From positions 1 through 30,879 of IMG/VR virus record IMGVR_UViG_3300042939_000725: a stretch of DNA of 30,879 bases, one strand, 5' to 3'. Origin of the DNA: a virus. Positions 15,601 through 22,459 of the stretch are shown here, in pieces (positions within the stretch are counted from its first letter, which is position 1; each line of letters starts with the position of its first letter). The notes under the pieces were generated by a model. That model had not been told where the DNA came from. It was given only the letters and a program-made list of their open reading frames with translations, and ran no database searches. The translations under genes were made by a program, and so were the position numbers.

Positions 15601-17448
15601 GGAATTTTAGGTATAGCCGCAGTTCTTGTTATTTTAGTTATTGCTATGAAAACTATGGAAGGCGGTATTGGTGGAGCAGCAGCAATTATAATTGCTTCTG
15701 CTGCTCTTTACGTGTTGGCTCAAGTGTTAAAGACCATTGGGCAGCTAAGTCTTGGGGAAATTGGAAAGGGCCTCCTTGGTATTGCCGGTGTTCTTTTGGT
15801 GCTTGGCCTTGCCGCCGCGGCAATTGCAGCATTTCCGCCTCTTCTTGCTGCGCTAATCGGCCTTGGAGCGGCTTTAATTCTTGTTGGCGCTGCGTTTGCT
15901 TTGTTCGGAGTAGGCGCAAAACTCTTTGCTGAGTCCCTAGAAATCTTTGCCCGTGTGGGTCCAGATGCTCTAAACACCTTTGGAGGGGTTCTGGACACTG
16001 TTGCGCAAGCAGTTCCTAGGTTTATTCGAAAACTTGCTGAGGGATTTATTGAACTTATCAAAGTGCTTCTAGACAATGCGCCAGATTTAGTAAACGGCTT
16101 TGGCGATGTCCTGCTGCTCATCCTTAACAAGATTATTGAGCTTTCGCCAAAGATTGGCGAAGCAATTGGCGCGATCATGGACATTGGGTTTAAGCTGCTT
16201 CGGGAAAAAGTTCCAATTATGATTCAAATTGGGATCGAATTGCTTACTTCTTTCTTGAACGGTATTAACGATAACATTGAGTTGATTACTACTCTGGCGT
16301 TAAGCATCCTTACAAACTTCATTAATGGTTTGACAAACGGAATCCCGCTCCTCCTTGAAGCCGGAACAAACTTTATTGTTACGTTTATTAATGGGATTGC
16401 CCTTAACATTCAGCCTATTATTGATGCTGGGTTTAATTTGATTATTTCGCTAATCAACGGTATCCGAAATGGCTTTGTTAATATTGCAAGCGCCGTTACT
16501 GATATGATTACTGAGTTTATTACTCAGGCCGGAAACAACGCGGAACGAATTGCCGGTGCTGGAACTGACGCTTTGGTTAGTTTCTTGGATTCTATCGGTG
16601 GTAATATAGACGAAGTTATTGGCGCTGTTGGCGATTTAATTGAAAACCTTATTACTGCACTCGCCGACGAAGCTGGTGATTTGGCAACGGCCGGTAAAGA
16701 CGCTGCGATTGATTTCTTGGATGGTTTAGTTGATGATGCTATTGACTTTGTAGATAAAGCCGGGGCAATGATTGTTAGATTGCTTGAAGGTTTAAGGCTT
16801 GCAGTTGATAAATATTCTGGAGAAATTCGTGAACAAGGTAGGCTCTTGGCCGGGGCAATTATTGACGGTATGACTGGCGGGTTAGCAAGTAGAGCCAAAG
16901 AAGTTGCGGATCAAGCTAGGCAAATGGCAAGTGATGCAATCGGAGCAATCGGCGACTTTATTGGTTGGGACTCGCCGGCCAAACTCTTTATTAAAATGGG
17001 TAAAGATATGGGAGCCGGTCTGGTGATTGGCCTCAGTAAAACGACAATGGTCGAAAACGCTTCTGAAAAACTTGCTGAATCATCAGTTAACGCATTTTCA
17101 AACGTTTTAAGTAGCTTTGTTTATGGCCTTGAGTCAATTGACGAGTTTAACCCAAGGGTGACTCCAGTCTTAGATCTTTCTACCGTGCAAAAAGATGCTA
17201 GTTATTTAAGTAGTATGTTGGGGTCAAGCACTATGACGGCCTCTCTTTCTTACGGAAACGCTCGGTATATTGCTAAGACAACAGACGTTGCCTCTAGCTC
17301 TGCAACTGAAGTTGCGGCTAATTCTGGCCCAACTGAAATTACGTTTGAGCAAAACATTTACTCACCGACGGCTTTGTCCACAAACGATATTTATCGTAAC
17401 ACCAGGAGTCAGATTACTTTAGCTAAAGAGGAGTTGAGCATTCCATGA
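12619..17448 (+). CDS. tape measure protein
   Basis: This 1609-residue protein sets tail length and probably helps DNA cross the membrane. The chosen ATG overlaps the upstream stop, with GGAGG and AGGTGA before it. The N-terminus has 23-residue tandem repeats (LxxxGSTKGLENVxTAAQKTN) at residues 36-82 and a degenerate third unit. Residues about 110-450 carry a conserved tape-measure head region (ALDELNEYSDKTIYNFAQMAKNIGTF in part). The middle (about 14,800-15,950) is a series of long hydrophobic helices with a recurrent period of roughly 60-70 residues. The following part has repeats with F-NGI. At about 1.5 angstroms per residue the tail would be near 240 nm (rule of thumb). Confidence 0.95.
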   Translation: MSGVDNRVVKITFDNASFQRSIEETSRSLDKFNQKLELKGSTKGLENVSTAAQKTNNSLKLEGSTKGLENVATAAQKTNDKLKFDSGVQSLSDVNNAAKKVDFSPMGVQIEGISAKFLALSAVAVTALSTITAQAIDAGLKIGKALTLDPVLSGFQEYELNMGSIQTILANTESKGETLGTVNSALDELNEYSDKTIYNFAQMAKNIGTFTAAGVDLDTSVSSIKGIANLAALSGSSSEQASTAMYQLSQALAAGKVGLMDWNSVVNAGMGGEIFKSALFETAKAMGTIANVPLDQSFTEWEDSGNSFRDSLQDGWITADVLSTTLAGLSGDISAAELSAKGFSDAQIVALQKTADTATKAATEIKTATQLVSVVKEALGTGMASTFRIVVGDFAEAKALFSGFGNAISNSIQGITQRRNELLNAWKAFGGRNAILEGILYALNAIKTVLAPIREAFRQVFPPVTATTLLILSAKFRDFAAGLAIGGETAGKIKSIFTGLFSIFKIGIAIVSGIFGVIKNLYGVLFNLYGSAAPAAAGIGSLITKLQEMLVSGGGIERFFGIINSGIQKLGEFITTAKEKIASLFGGGEAVPGGEKATGIFSTISEKLSGLSSIGEKAQSVFSTIGDALKNAFEGVKELIENAGTAIGNFFSGVGDKISSVFTSDVFKPALAGVAVGLFGGLVFYIRKFVTEGIKFAGLSDLLESFSGAIDEVGNTLQAFQLQIKAEALLKIAIAMAVLTASIIALSFIEPVKIATSLGAVAGGIGAMVAALTLLAKIEMNPFKLAALASSMTLLGIAMLALTASIVILGNMDQDKIVTGLLGITASLLTLVFITKQLDDEVDNILKTAFALTVLSAGMIVMSYAISSFGSMDWQTLLTGLAGFAAVLAGFTIALKNIDNDDAIKIGLSLGILGVGFYIVAKAVETIGSIPWQNLLIGMVGLAAIMAGMVITLKNLPKNTKELSFGLILVAGAMFIMAKAVETMGNLSFSEIVKGILGIAAVLVILVIAMKTMEGGIGGAAAIIIASAALYVLAQVLKTIGQLSLGEIGKGLLGIAGVLLVLGLAAAAIAAFPPLLAALIGLGAALILVGAAFALFGVGAKLFAESLEIFARVGPDALNTFGGVLDTVAQAVPRFIRKLAEGFIELIKVLLDNAPDLVNGFGDVLLLILNKIIELSPKIGEAIGAIMDIGFKLLREKVPIMIQIGIELLTSFLNGINDNIELITTLALSILTNFINGLTNGIPLLLEAGTNFIVTFINGIALNIQPIIDAGFNLIISLINGIRNGFVNIASAVTDMITEFITQAGNNAERIAGAGTDALVSFLDSIGGNIDEVIGAVGDLIENLITALADEAGDLATAGKDAAIDFLDGLVDDAIDFVDKAGAMIVRLLEGLRLAVDKYSGEIREQGRLLAGAIIDGMTGGLASRAKEVADQARQMASDAIGAIGDFIGWDSPAKLFIKMGKDMGAGLVIGLSKTTMVENASEKLAESSVNAFSNVLSSFVYGLESIDEFNPRVTPVLDLSTVQKDASYLSSMLGSSTMTASLSYGNARYIAKTTDVASSSATEVAANSGPTEITFEQNIYSPTALSTNDIYRNTRSQITLAKEELSIP
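12724..12930 (+). repeat. tandem 69-bp repeats in the tape measure gene
   Basis: Units at 12724-12792 and 12793-12861 share GSTKGLENV and TAAQKTN. A third unit at about 12862-12930 is diverged. This is a likely site of length variation. Confidence 0.8.
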
Positions 17449-18296
17449 AAGTAACGAACATTGATTTGTATTGTTCTTGTGATAATCATTTAATTAATCT
17501 TAGCTTTAGGGATCCAACCTCAACTAATTCTTATGTAGCAAAAGCTTTGGCTGGTATTGACAGCGGCGATATTACGGCAAAATTTTATGGGTTGGGGAGC
17601 TCTTCTAATAGCAAGTTTTACGCAATGAGTGCGGATAAAAGAGAGCTTGTTATTAGAATCTCCCTGAATCCAAAATACTCCGCAGGAGAAACGATTACGA
17701 CTTTGAGAGATAAGCTGTATCGTGGTATTTCTTCGTCTAGAACCGGAGCAATTGACGTTCAGTTTAAAGACGGAAACTCAGTTGTTGCCTCACTTAAGGG
17801 TTTGGTTACTAAATTAGAAGCAAATCATTTTTCCGACACTCCAGAAGTTCAACTTACGATGGAGTGCATCGACCCAATGCTGACCTCTCCAAACTTTACT
17901 TATGCGCAAACAGACTTTGAATCTCCAAATACACCAGTAATTATCGACGATGTGTCAACAGCCCCACACGGCTTTGAGTTTGAGGTTGTTTTTAGCGGGC
18001 CAACGCCATTTTTTAAGATTCAGGACGAGGCTTACGATTGGAAATTTGAAGTAATGCCGGGAGACGTATTTGGTATTATTGGCTTTCAAAATTTAGATGT
18101 TCTTAAATTCTCAAGCTTGAACAACAAAAGACATTTATATATGGAGAGAGAAGGACAAACCATTCATTTATTAGACCGTTTAAAAGCTGATTCAGTTTGG
18201 CCAATTATTTTTCCAGGCACAAATGAGTTTTACATCACAGCAAACAACTTTTCCTGGAATTATATTCGTCATCAGCATACTTACTGGGGGATCTAA
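17445..18296 (+). CDS. distal tail protein (Dit-like)
   Basis: A 283-residue protein that overlaps the tape-measure stop by four bases (ATGA) and occupies the position normally held by the distal tail protein, the hub that links the tube to the tail tip. The N-terminal half has KVTNIDLYCSCDNHLINLSF and RELVIRISLNPKYSAGETI; the second half has a beta-sandwich look (GFEFEVVFSGPTPFFKI, NEFYITANNFSWNYIRHQH). An N-terminal ring domain and C-terminal galectin-like domain would be typical. The assignment rests mainly on order and general pattern. The gene ends directly against the next start (no gap). Confidence 0.65.
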   Translation: MKVTNIDLYCSCDNHLINLSFRDPTSTNSYVAKALAGIDSGDITAKFYGLGSSSNSKFYAMSADKRELVIRISLNPKYSAGETITTLRDKLYRGISSSRTGAIDVQFKDGNSVVASLKGLVTKLEANHFSDTPEVQLTMECIDPMLTSPNFTYAQTDFESPNTPVIIDDVSTAPHGFEFEVVFSGPTPFFKIQDEAYDWKFEVMPGDVFGIIGFQNLDVLKFSSLNNKRHLYMEREGQTIHLLDRLKADSVWPIIFPGTNEFYITANNFSWNYIRHQHTYWGI

Positions 18297-19397
18297 ATGG
18301 ACCTGTTTAAATTCCCAAAATGCTCCGGTGTAGAATTGGATATTTTAAGCGGAGAGCTTGTAAACGGCTGGGACAGTTTAATGTGGATTGAGCGTTACCG
18401 AGACTTTTGCGAGTTTGAGTTAATTTCAAAAATTGATACTGATATTCAGAAAACTCTTCCAATTGGGACTTTAATTTCTCATGCCGAAAGCACAGAAGTC
18501 ATGATTGTCGAGAACCATGAAATTAATCAGCAAAAAGGCTCCGAGGCAACTATTAAAATTACTGGTAGAAGTTTTGAGACCTTTTTAGAAAACCGAATTG
18601 TCGGGGCAAACCAAGATTGGGTAGGCCGCGAAATGGTAATTCCTGAATATTTAATGGCCGCAAACTATAGTTGGTGGCAAGCAACCACTCTGATTAACAA
18701 TCATATTCGCGAGGATTTTCTTTGGGACTCGAAAGATTCATTTTTAAATGTAAGAGCCGTTAACGGCGTAGAGAAAGATGGAGTATACGAAGAAAGAGTA
18801 ATCAAAAAAGGTGACGTTTACTCTGGGGCAATTACTCTTTTGGAAATTGACAATCTTGGCATTAGAACAGTCCGACCAAATTACTGGAATAATGAATTAA
18901 CTATTTTTATTCATGACGGGGAAGATAAAAGTTCTTCTGTTGCTTTTTCGTATGAATACGGAGACATTGATTCGGCAGATTACCTTTGGAGCAATAAAAA
19001 ACTAAAAAACTGCGCTTATATCCTTGGGCGATGGGTGGATCAATTTATTGATTCGGCAGAAGCTGGGTATGATAGACGAACTATGATTGTCGATGCTTCA
19101 GATATTGATAATCAATTTAGTGAGTTTCCTCAAGGAGCTGATTTAACTGCGGTAATCAATAAACTTTTAATTCGCGGCTACGAGGCGCTTGCCCAGCAAA
19201 GCAACGTTGCGATTACAAACGCTAAAATTAGTTCTTCTTCTCAGACTTACAAGTATCGAGCCGATTATAATGTTGGCGATATTGTATCTGTTCGCGGCGA
19301 CTATAACACTTCTGCACGAATGCGAGTTATTGAACACGTTGAAATTGCGGACAAAACTGGTGAAAGCTCTTATCCAACTTTGACGGACGAGATTTAG
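18297..19397 (+). CDS. Gp37-like (Tal-type) minor tail protein
   Basis: A 366-residue protein beginning one base after the previous stop codon. Features such as MWIERYRDFCEFELISK, TLISHAESTEVMIVENHEI, ATIKITGRSFETFLENRI and YNVGDIVSVRGDYN match the family named after Siphovirus ReqiPepy6 Gp37, found in tails of Gram-positive phages. By position it would be the tail-associated hub (Tal-like) protein below Dit. No peptidoglycan hydrolase domain follows, so the protein is the short form. The last ~40 residues (RMRVIEHVEIADKTGESSYPTLTDEI, in part) contain the usual OB-like strand set. Confidence 0.75.
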   Translation: MDLFKFPKCSGVELDILSGELVNGWDSLMWIERYRDFCEFELISKIDTDIQKTLPIGTLISHAESTEVMIVENHEINQQKGSEATIKITGRSFETFLENRIVGANQDWVGREMVIPEYLMAANYSWWQATTLINNHIREDFLWDSKDSFLNVRAVNGVEKDGVYEERVIKKGDVYSGAITLLEIDNLGIRTVRPNYWNNELTIFIHDGEDKSSSVAFSYEYGDIDSADYLWSNKKLKNCAYILGRWVDQFIDSAEAGYDRRTMIVDASDIDNQFSEFPQGADLTAVINKLLIRGYEALAQQSNVAITNAKISSSSQTYKYRADYNVGDIVSVRGDYNTSARMRVIEHVEIADKTGESSYPTLTDEI

Positions 19398-19404
19398 GAG
19401 TAAA

Positions 19405-19749
19405 ATGTTTAACTTATCTAATAAACAGTACGATTTTGCAAAGAAAGCAATTCAAATTTGGTTTCCAGCCTTTTGTACATTTTACTTAACAATTGGGCAA
19501 TTGTGGGGCCTTCCATCACCTGAAAAAGTGGTTGGAACTTTGGCTGCTTTTGCAACATTTTGCGGGGTTGTTCTTGGCATTAGTTCTAAAAATTATAATA
19601 GTTCTGACCCAGAGCCAAATGTAGAAGATAATTTAGTTGACCCTAATAGTTCTTCTTACGACACAGATTTGTTTGATATGTATAACAAAACGGTTAAAGA
19701 TAACAACTCTGATTTTTGGCCGAAGAAGCCTCCATTTACTGGAGGTTAA
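19405..19749 (+). CDS. holin, r1t-like
   Basis: A 114-residue membrane protein. YDFAKKAIQIWFPAFCTFYLTIGQLWGLPSPEKVVGTLAAFATFCGVVLGISSKNY (seen in pieces) has two transmembrane helices joined by a short loop with LWGLPSPEKVVGT, the hallmark of r1t-type holins. The acidic, hydrophilic C-terminus is SSDPEPNVEDN onward. Holins form lesions that trigger lysis and release endolysin. AGGAG lies upstream of the ATG. It begins a run of three small membrane genes after the tail genes; no endolysin gene accompanies them in the window. Confidence 0.85.
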   Translation: MFNLSNKQYDFAKKAIQIWFPAFCTFYLTIGQLWGLPSPEKVVGTLAAFATFCGVVLGISSKNYNSSDPEPNVEDNLVDPNSSSYDTDLFDMYNKTVKDNNSDFWPKKPPFTGG

Positions 19750-19750
19750 A

Positions 19751-20110
19751 ATGGAATGGGATCAATGGGCGGCTTTAATTTTTACTGGCGTCTATACTGT
19801 AGGAGCTTCGGCCGGATTTTGGAAGTTCTTTTCGCAGAAACAGAACGAAAAAGAGGCTGAGCTTAGTTTACTGCTTGGTATCACACACAAAGTCTTTCAT
19901 GATATTTGTGACGTTTACATTTCACAAGGGTGGGTGAACCGAGAAGAATATGAAGTTTTATTGGCTAATATTTACACGCCGTATAAAACTTTGGGAGGGA
20001 ACGGAACAGCGGATTTAATTATGAAAGAATTAAGCGAACTTCCGCTAAGGTCGGGGCACAAGTTTTCACCAAATTTAGATTTAAGAACTAACAGGAGAAA
20101 AAGTGACTGA
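19751..20110 (+). CDS. single-span membrane protein, holin-cassette
   Basis: A 119-residue protein with one N-terminal membrane helix (ALIFTGVYTVGASAGFWKFF), then a soluble helical domain: LSLLLGITHKVFHDICDVYISQGWV, YEVLLANIYTPYKTLGGNGTADLIM (both in part). This plan, an N-out span followed by a YI-GWV--EEY--L---Y-PY--LGGNG domain, is the common companion of r1t-type holins, possibly an antiholin or second holin. I chose ATG 19751 over the much longer upstream open frame because GGAGG lies eight bases before it and the membrane helix then starts near the N-terminus. Confidence 0.75.
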   Translation: MEWDQWAALIFTGVYTVGASAGFWKFFSQKQNEKEAELSLLLGITHKVFHDICDVYISQGWVNREEYEVLLANIYTPYKTLGGNGTADLIMKELSELPLRSGHKFSPNLDLRTNRRKSD

Positions 20111-20495
20111 GCCTTTACGTTTTAAAAAGAAAAGTCAACCTTTAATTTTAATTTCAAATAGTTTCTATGATTTTCTAAAAGCGCTTGTTATGGTTGTTTT
20201 ACCTGGAGCGGCGGCTTTATATTTGGGCGTGTCAACAGCGTTTGATCTATCCTGGTCAATTTTTGCCGTGGTTTTAGGCCTTTTAATTACGGTTGCGCTT
20301 GGAATTTTTCTTTTAATTTCGTCTCGATTTTACGTAAAATCTGATTTAAAGTACGACGGGACTATGATGGTTAGCCAGAACGAAACTGGAGAAATGCTAT
20401 ATTCTTTGGAGCTGGATGATAGTCCGGAAATCCTTAGATTAAAGTCTCATATTTGCTTTAAAGTTTTAAACGATTCTATTGAGGATCGCAGTTAA
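20103..20495 (+). CDS. second r1t-like holin or membrane protein
   Basis: A 130-residue protein from GTG 20103, overlapping the previous gene by eight bases. Two membrane helices: LVMVVLPGAAALYLGVSTAF and WSIFAVVLGLLITVALGIFLL (split here). Before them is FYDFLKAL and after them SSRFYVKSDLKYDG. That arrangement mirrors the r1t-type holin at 19405 (YDFAK...LP/FP...LYL, then a second helix followed by IS-S--Y), so the two are probably distant paralogs. AGGAGAA lies seven bases upstream. A promoter element overlaps the end of this gene, so it closes the lysis operon. Confidence 0.65.
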   Translation: MTEPLRFKKKSQPLILISNSFYDFLKALVMVVLPGAAALYLGVSTAFDLSWSIFAVVLGLLITVALGIFLLISSRFYVKSDLKYDGTMMVSQNETGEMLYSLELDDSPEILRLKSHICFKVLNDSIEDRS

Positions 20496-20514
20496 TACAA
20501 GGCTTATAATGAGA
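20486..20514 (+). promoter_or_regulatory. repeated promoter element P1
   Basis: TCGCA at 20486-20490, then TACAAGG, TATAAT at 20505-20510 and GAGA. It overlaps the last codons of the upstream gene and drives the 20533 gene with a very short leader (GAGACCCTAACAAGGAGG). This is one of five matching elements. Confidence 0.75.
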
Positions 20515-20532
20515 CCCTAACAAGGAGGAATT

Positions 20533-20838
20533 ATGTTCCGAAAGCGGGACGAATTGTCAACATCGCTCGAGGATGCCATTCAACGAGTGCTGAACTACAT
20601 GGACATGATCGAACCGGGTTCCGACGAATACAACAACTACGTCAACCAGCTGGAACGGCTGATCGAAGCTCGTGACTCGCAGAAGCGAAACACGAACCAG
20701 ATCAGCCGCGACACGCTGGTCGTCGTCGCTGGAAACATCGTCGGGATCCTGCTCATCGTGGCCTACGAGCAGCACCACGTGTGGTCTTCGAAGGCGTTCA
20801 ACACAATCGTCCGTCCGAAGAACATCAACGTCAACTGA
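20533..20838 (+). CDS. small GC-rich membrane protein
   Basis: A 101-residue protein with an amphipathic helical N-terminal domain (ELSTSLEDAIQRVLNYMDMI, EPGSDEYNNYVNQLERLIEA) followed by one membrane helix (TLVVVAGNIVGILLIVAYE) and a short tail. Related small proteins with the pattern N-x-x-S-x-DTL-VVAGN-x-GIL occur in many Gram-positive phages in my memory, without an assigned function. Base and codon use is strongly GC-rich compared with neighbours, resembling the capsid and tail-tube genes. A dedicated promoter lies 23 bases upstream, an AAGGAGG seven bases before the ATG, and a strong terminator follows. All this points to high expression as a single-gene unit. Confidence 0.8.
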   Translation: MFRKRDELSTSLEDAIQRVLNYMDMIEPGSDEYNNYVNQLERLIEARDSQKRNTNQISRDTLVVVAGNIVGILLIVAYEQHHVWSSKAFNTIVRPKNINVN

Positions 20839-20849
20839 CGAGGGAACGA

Positions 20850-20894
20850 ACGCGGAAGTCGTGTACAAAAACTGTACACGGCTTCTGCGTTTTT
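20850..20894 (+). terminator. intrinsic terminator after the 20533 gene
   Basis: An about 18-bp stem (ACGCGGAAGTCGTGTACA pairing with TGTACACGGCTTCTGCGT, allowing two G-U pairs), a short AAAAC loop and a TTTTT run. It is a well-formed rho-independent terminator. Confidence 0.85.
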
Positions 20895-20917
20895 CCCTAC
20901 AAAGATTATTTTTTTTT

Positions 20918-20946
20918 TCGCAAGAATTACATGGCTTATAATGAGA
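20918..20946 (+). promoter_or_regulatory. repeated promoter element P2
   Basis: TCGCA at 20918-20922, TTACATGG, then TATAAT at 20937-20942 followed by GAGA. It lies just after a T-rich stretch and ahead of a structured segment and the two tRNA genes. Confidence 0.75.
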
Positions 20947-21082
20947 GGCTTAGATGCTTATGACTCATTTAGAAATAGACACTATTTTCAGATGTTATAT
21001 ACGGATTAACTGTATGTGACGTGAATAGTAGTTGTTTGACCTTCTTTATGACGAGACATCTAAGCCTCTCATTTTATTTTTT
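20942..21082 (+). ncRNA. probable structured phage RNA 1
   Basis: A perfect 15-bp inverted repeat closes the segment: TGAGAGGCTTAGATG at 20942-20956 and its complement at 21057-21071, followed by a T-rich run to 21082. Inside, ACTATT (20981-20986) pairs with AATAGT (21024-21029), extended by CA/TG across a 2-base bulge. A 9-bp stem with two G-U pairs (20994-21002 with 21012-21020) has a 9-base loop. There is no open frame of note. The tRNA-Leu gene begins directly after it, so it may be an independent RNA with its own terminator or a leader processed from a tRNA transcript. Confidence 0.65.
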
Positions 21083-21168
21083 GCGGGCGTGGCGGAATAG
21101 GCATACGCAGGAGACTTAAAATCTCTGGATCTTAGATCTTGTGGGTTCGAGTCCCACCGCCCGTACCA
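21083..21168 (+). tRNA. tRNA-Leu (anticodon UAA)
   Basis: An 86-base class II tRNA with the 3' CCA encoded. Acceptor GCGGGCG pairs with CGCCCGT. The anticodon loop CTTAAAA gives UAA, reading UUA. There is a long variable arm (GATCTTAGATCT region) and a T arm GTGGG-TTCGAGT-CCCAC. UUA codons are frequent in the AT-rich phage genes and rare in high-GC hosts, so the tRNA probably supports phage translation. Confidence 0.93.
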
Positions 21169-21169
21169 A

Positions 21170-21243
21170 GCGCCTCTAGCTCAATTGGTTAGAGCAACTG
21201 ACTTTTAATCAGTAGGTTCTGGGTTCAAGTCCCAGGGGGCGTA
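21170..21243 (+). tRNA. tRNA-Lys (anticodon UUU)
   Basis: A 74-base tRNA one base after tRNA-Leu. Acceptor GCGCCTC pairs with GGGGCGT, using terminal and T-G wobble pairs. Anticodon stem ACTGA/TCAGT with loop CTTTTAA gives UUU (Lys, AAA/AAG). The T arm is CTGGG-TTCAAGT-CCCAG. The discriminator A is followed by CTA, so CCA is not encoded and must be added, in contrast to its neighbour. Confidence 0.92.
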
Positions 21244-21256
21244 CTAAGGAGGTAAT

Positions 21257-21382
21257 ATGCAAACACTAGTTGATTGGTGGCTATCATTGTCGTCGAAAGA
21301 TGTTTTAACCGGTTATCTGCTAATAATTGTGTTTTTGTTTTTTGCAGTATATATTCGCGAGCTATTTAGGAGAAAAAAGTGA
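21257..21382 (+). CDS. 41-residue membrane protein
   Basis: A short ORF: an N-terminal amphipathic part (MQTLVDWWLSLSSKDVL), one membrane helix (GYLLIIVFLFFAVYI), and a basic end RELFRRKK. The ATG at 21257 follows AAGGAGGTAAT immediately downstream of tRNA-Lys. The positive C-terminus suggests N-out, C-in topology. It overlaps the next start by four bases (GTGA). No family is recognised; the good ribosome binding site and coupled neighbour make it a real gene. Confidence 0.7.
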   Translation: MQTLVDWWLSLSSKDVLTGYLLIIVFLFFAVYIRELFRRKK

Positions 21383-21489
21383 ATCAGGAATACGGATGTT
21401 TAAGTTTTTTATTTGATGTCATTATGGTAGTTCTTACAGGAGGACTTTGGCTTATTTGGATTTTTGTTCGTGAAATGAGAAGGAAGTAA
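21379..21489 (+). CDS. 36-residue membrane protein
   Basis: A GTG-started ORF overlapping the previous stop (GTGA), with AGGAG six bases upstream inside the preceding gene. The sequence has a short hydrophilic start (MNQEYGCLS), a hydrophobic helix (FDVIMVVLTGGLWLIWIFV) and a basic end REMRRK. Same topology signature as its neighbour (single span, basic C-terminus), so the two may work as a pair. Function unknown. Confidence 0.65.
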   Translation: MNQEYGCLSFLFDVIMVVLTGGLWLIWIFVREMRRK

Positions 21490-21497
21490 GGAGGAAA

Positions 21498-22241
21498 GTG
21501 CAAAAGCTACTAAACAACGCAGTAAAAACGGCGCATCAAAATAAGTCTTCTATTTATGCTGCAATTGCAATTGGTGGGGTCGCGTCCACCGCATATTTAG
21601 CATCTAAAGCTTCTGTTAAAGCGTCTAAAATTATTTCCGAATACAAAAAAAATAACGAAGAAATTGAAGAGCCTTTGGAGAAAGTAAAGACTTATACTCC
21701 TATGGTCTGGAAGCTTTATATCCCAACAGCGGCGTCTGCAGCAACAACTGTTGGATGTATTTTAATGGCCAATAAAGTAAACGCGCAAAAAACTGCGGCA
21801 GCAATTAGCGCCTATACTTTGGCCGAAAAAGCATTTACAGAATATAAAGAAAAAGTTGTAGATCAAATCGGCGCAAACAAAGAACAAAAAATCCGGGACG
21901 AAATTACTGAAGATGCATTAAAAAAAACAACCTTAAAAGACAGTTTAATTCTACCGGGGTCTGGCGATATTCTGTGCTGCGAAATGTACACTCGTCGGTA
22001 TTTTATGTCTGATATGGAAACACTTAGAAAAGCTCAAAATGACGTTAATATGGCTATATTTGACCAGATTTATGTAACTTTAGATTATTTTTATTCTCTC
22101 ATTGGTTTGTCAACGACTTCGCATTCTAATGAATTAGGTTGGGATTCAGACAGGCTTTTAGAGCTAGAGTTTTCAACAACGCTAACTGAAAACGGAAAGC
22201 CGTGTCTCACCTTCTGCTATAATTACCTAAAACCAATTTAA
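21498..22241 (+). CDS. DUF6353-like membrane protein, copy 1
   Basis: A 247-residue protein from GTG 21498 (AAGGAGGAAA upstream). It has two membrane helices, one near residues 18-35 (IYAAIAIGGVASTAYLASKA) and one near 72-92 (LYIPTAASAATTVGCILMA). Between them is a charged stretch (KIISEYKKNNEEIEEPLEKV). The soluble part contains AYTLAEKAFTEYKEKVVDQIG and ends with a beta-rich region. This plan (TM, EE-rich linker, TM, AY--Y-EKV, then a C-terminal domain) matches what I recall of DUF6353 phage proteins. It is a paralog of the 23758 gene. Function unknown. Confidence 0.7.
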   Translation: MQKLLNNAVKTAHQNKSSIYAAIAIGGVASTAYLASKASVKASKIISEYKKNNEEIEEPLEKVKTYTPMVWKLYIPTAASAATTVGCILMANKVNAQKTAAAISAYTLAEKAFTEYKEKVVDQIGANKEQKIRDEITEDALKKTTLKDSLILPGSGDILCCEMYTRRYFMSDMETLRKAQNDVNMAIFDQIYVTLDYFYSLIGLSTTSHSNELGWDSDRLLELEFSTTLTENGKPCLTFCYNYLKPI

Positions 22242-22270
22242 TCGCAATAAATACAAGGCTTATAATGAGA
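22242..22270 (+). promoter_or_regulatory. repeated promoter element P3
   Basis: TCGCA at 22242-22246, TACAAGG, TATAAT at 22261-22266, then GAGA. The downstream leader GAGACCCCAACAAGGAGG is nearly identical to that of the 20533 promoter. Confidence 0.75.
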
Positions 22271-22288
22271 CCCCAACAAGGAGGAAAA

Positions 22289-22459
22289 ATGGAAACTGAA
22301 AACGAAAGCAACAACGTTCCGGCGGAAACCACTGGTGATCAGCTGGCCAAAACAATGCTCTGCGCACTTGCAGGCTTTGCGGCGGCAAAGTTGATCAACC
22401 TTGGCTACGACACGGCCCGAGTTGCAATCGCGACCAGGAAGAACAACCCACCCACTTGA
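22289..22459 (+). CDS. 56-residue GC-rich membrane protein
   Basis: A small protein with an acidic N-terminus (METENESNNVPAETTGDQLA), a hydrophobic helix (TMLCALAGFAAAKLINLGY) and a basic tail (DTARVAIATRKNNPPT). The ATG at 22289 is preceded by AAGGAGGAAAA; the in-frame ATG at 22265 overlaps the promoter and is unlikely. Codon use is GC-rich. Its promoter and leader match those of the 20533 gene and it too is followed by a terminator, so the two appear to be parallel, highly expressed single-gene units encoding small membrane proteins. Function unknown. Confidence 0.75.
   Translation: METENESNNVPAETTGDQLAKTMLCALAGFAAAKLINLGYDTARVAIATRKNNPPT

Noticed and set aside
14319-16898. Long minus-strand open frames opposite the tape measure gene
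   Set aside because: They are shadows of its Ala/Leu/Ile/Gly-rich repeats, with low-complexity translations and no ribosome binding sites.
20672-20963. Alternative ORFs overlapping the 20533 gene, terminator and promoter
   Set aside because: They are Arg/Ser-rich frame shadows of a GC-rich gene and extend through a strong terminator.
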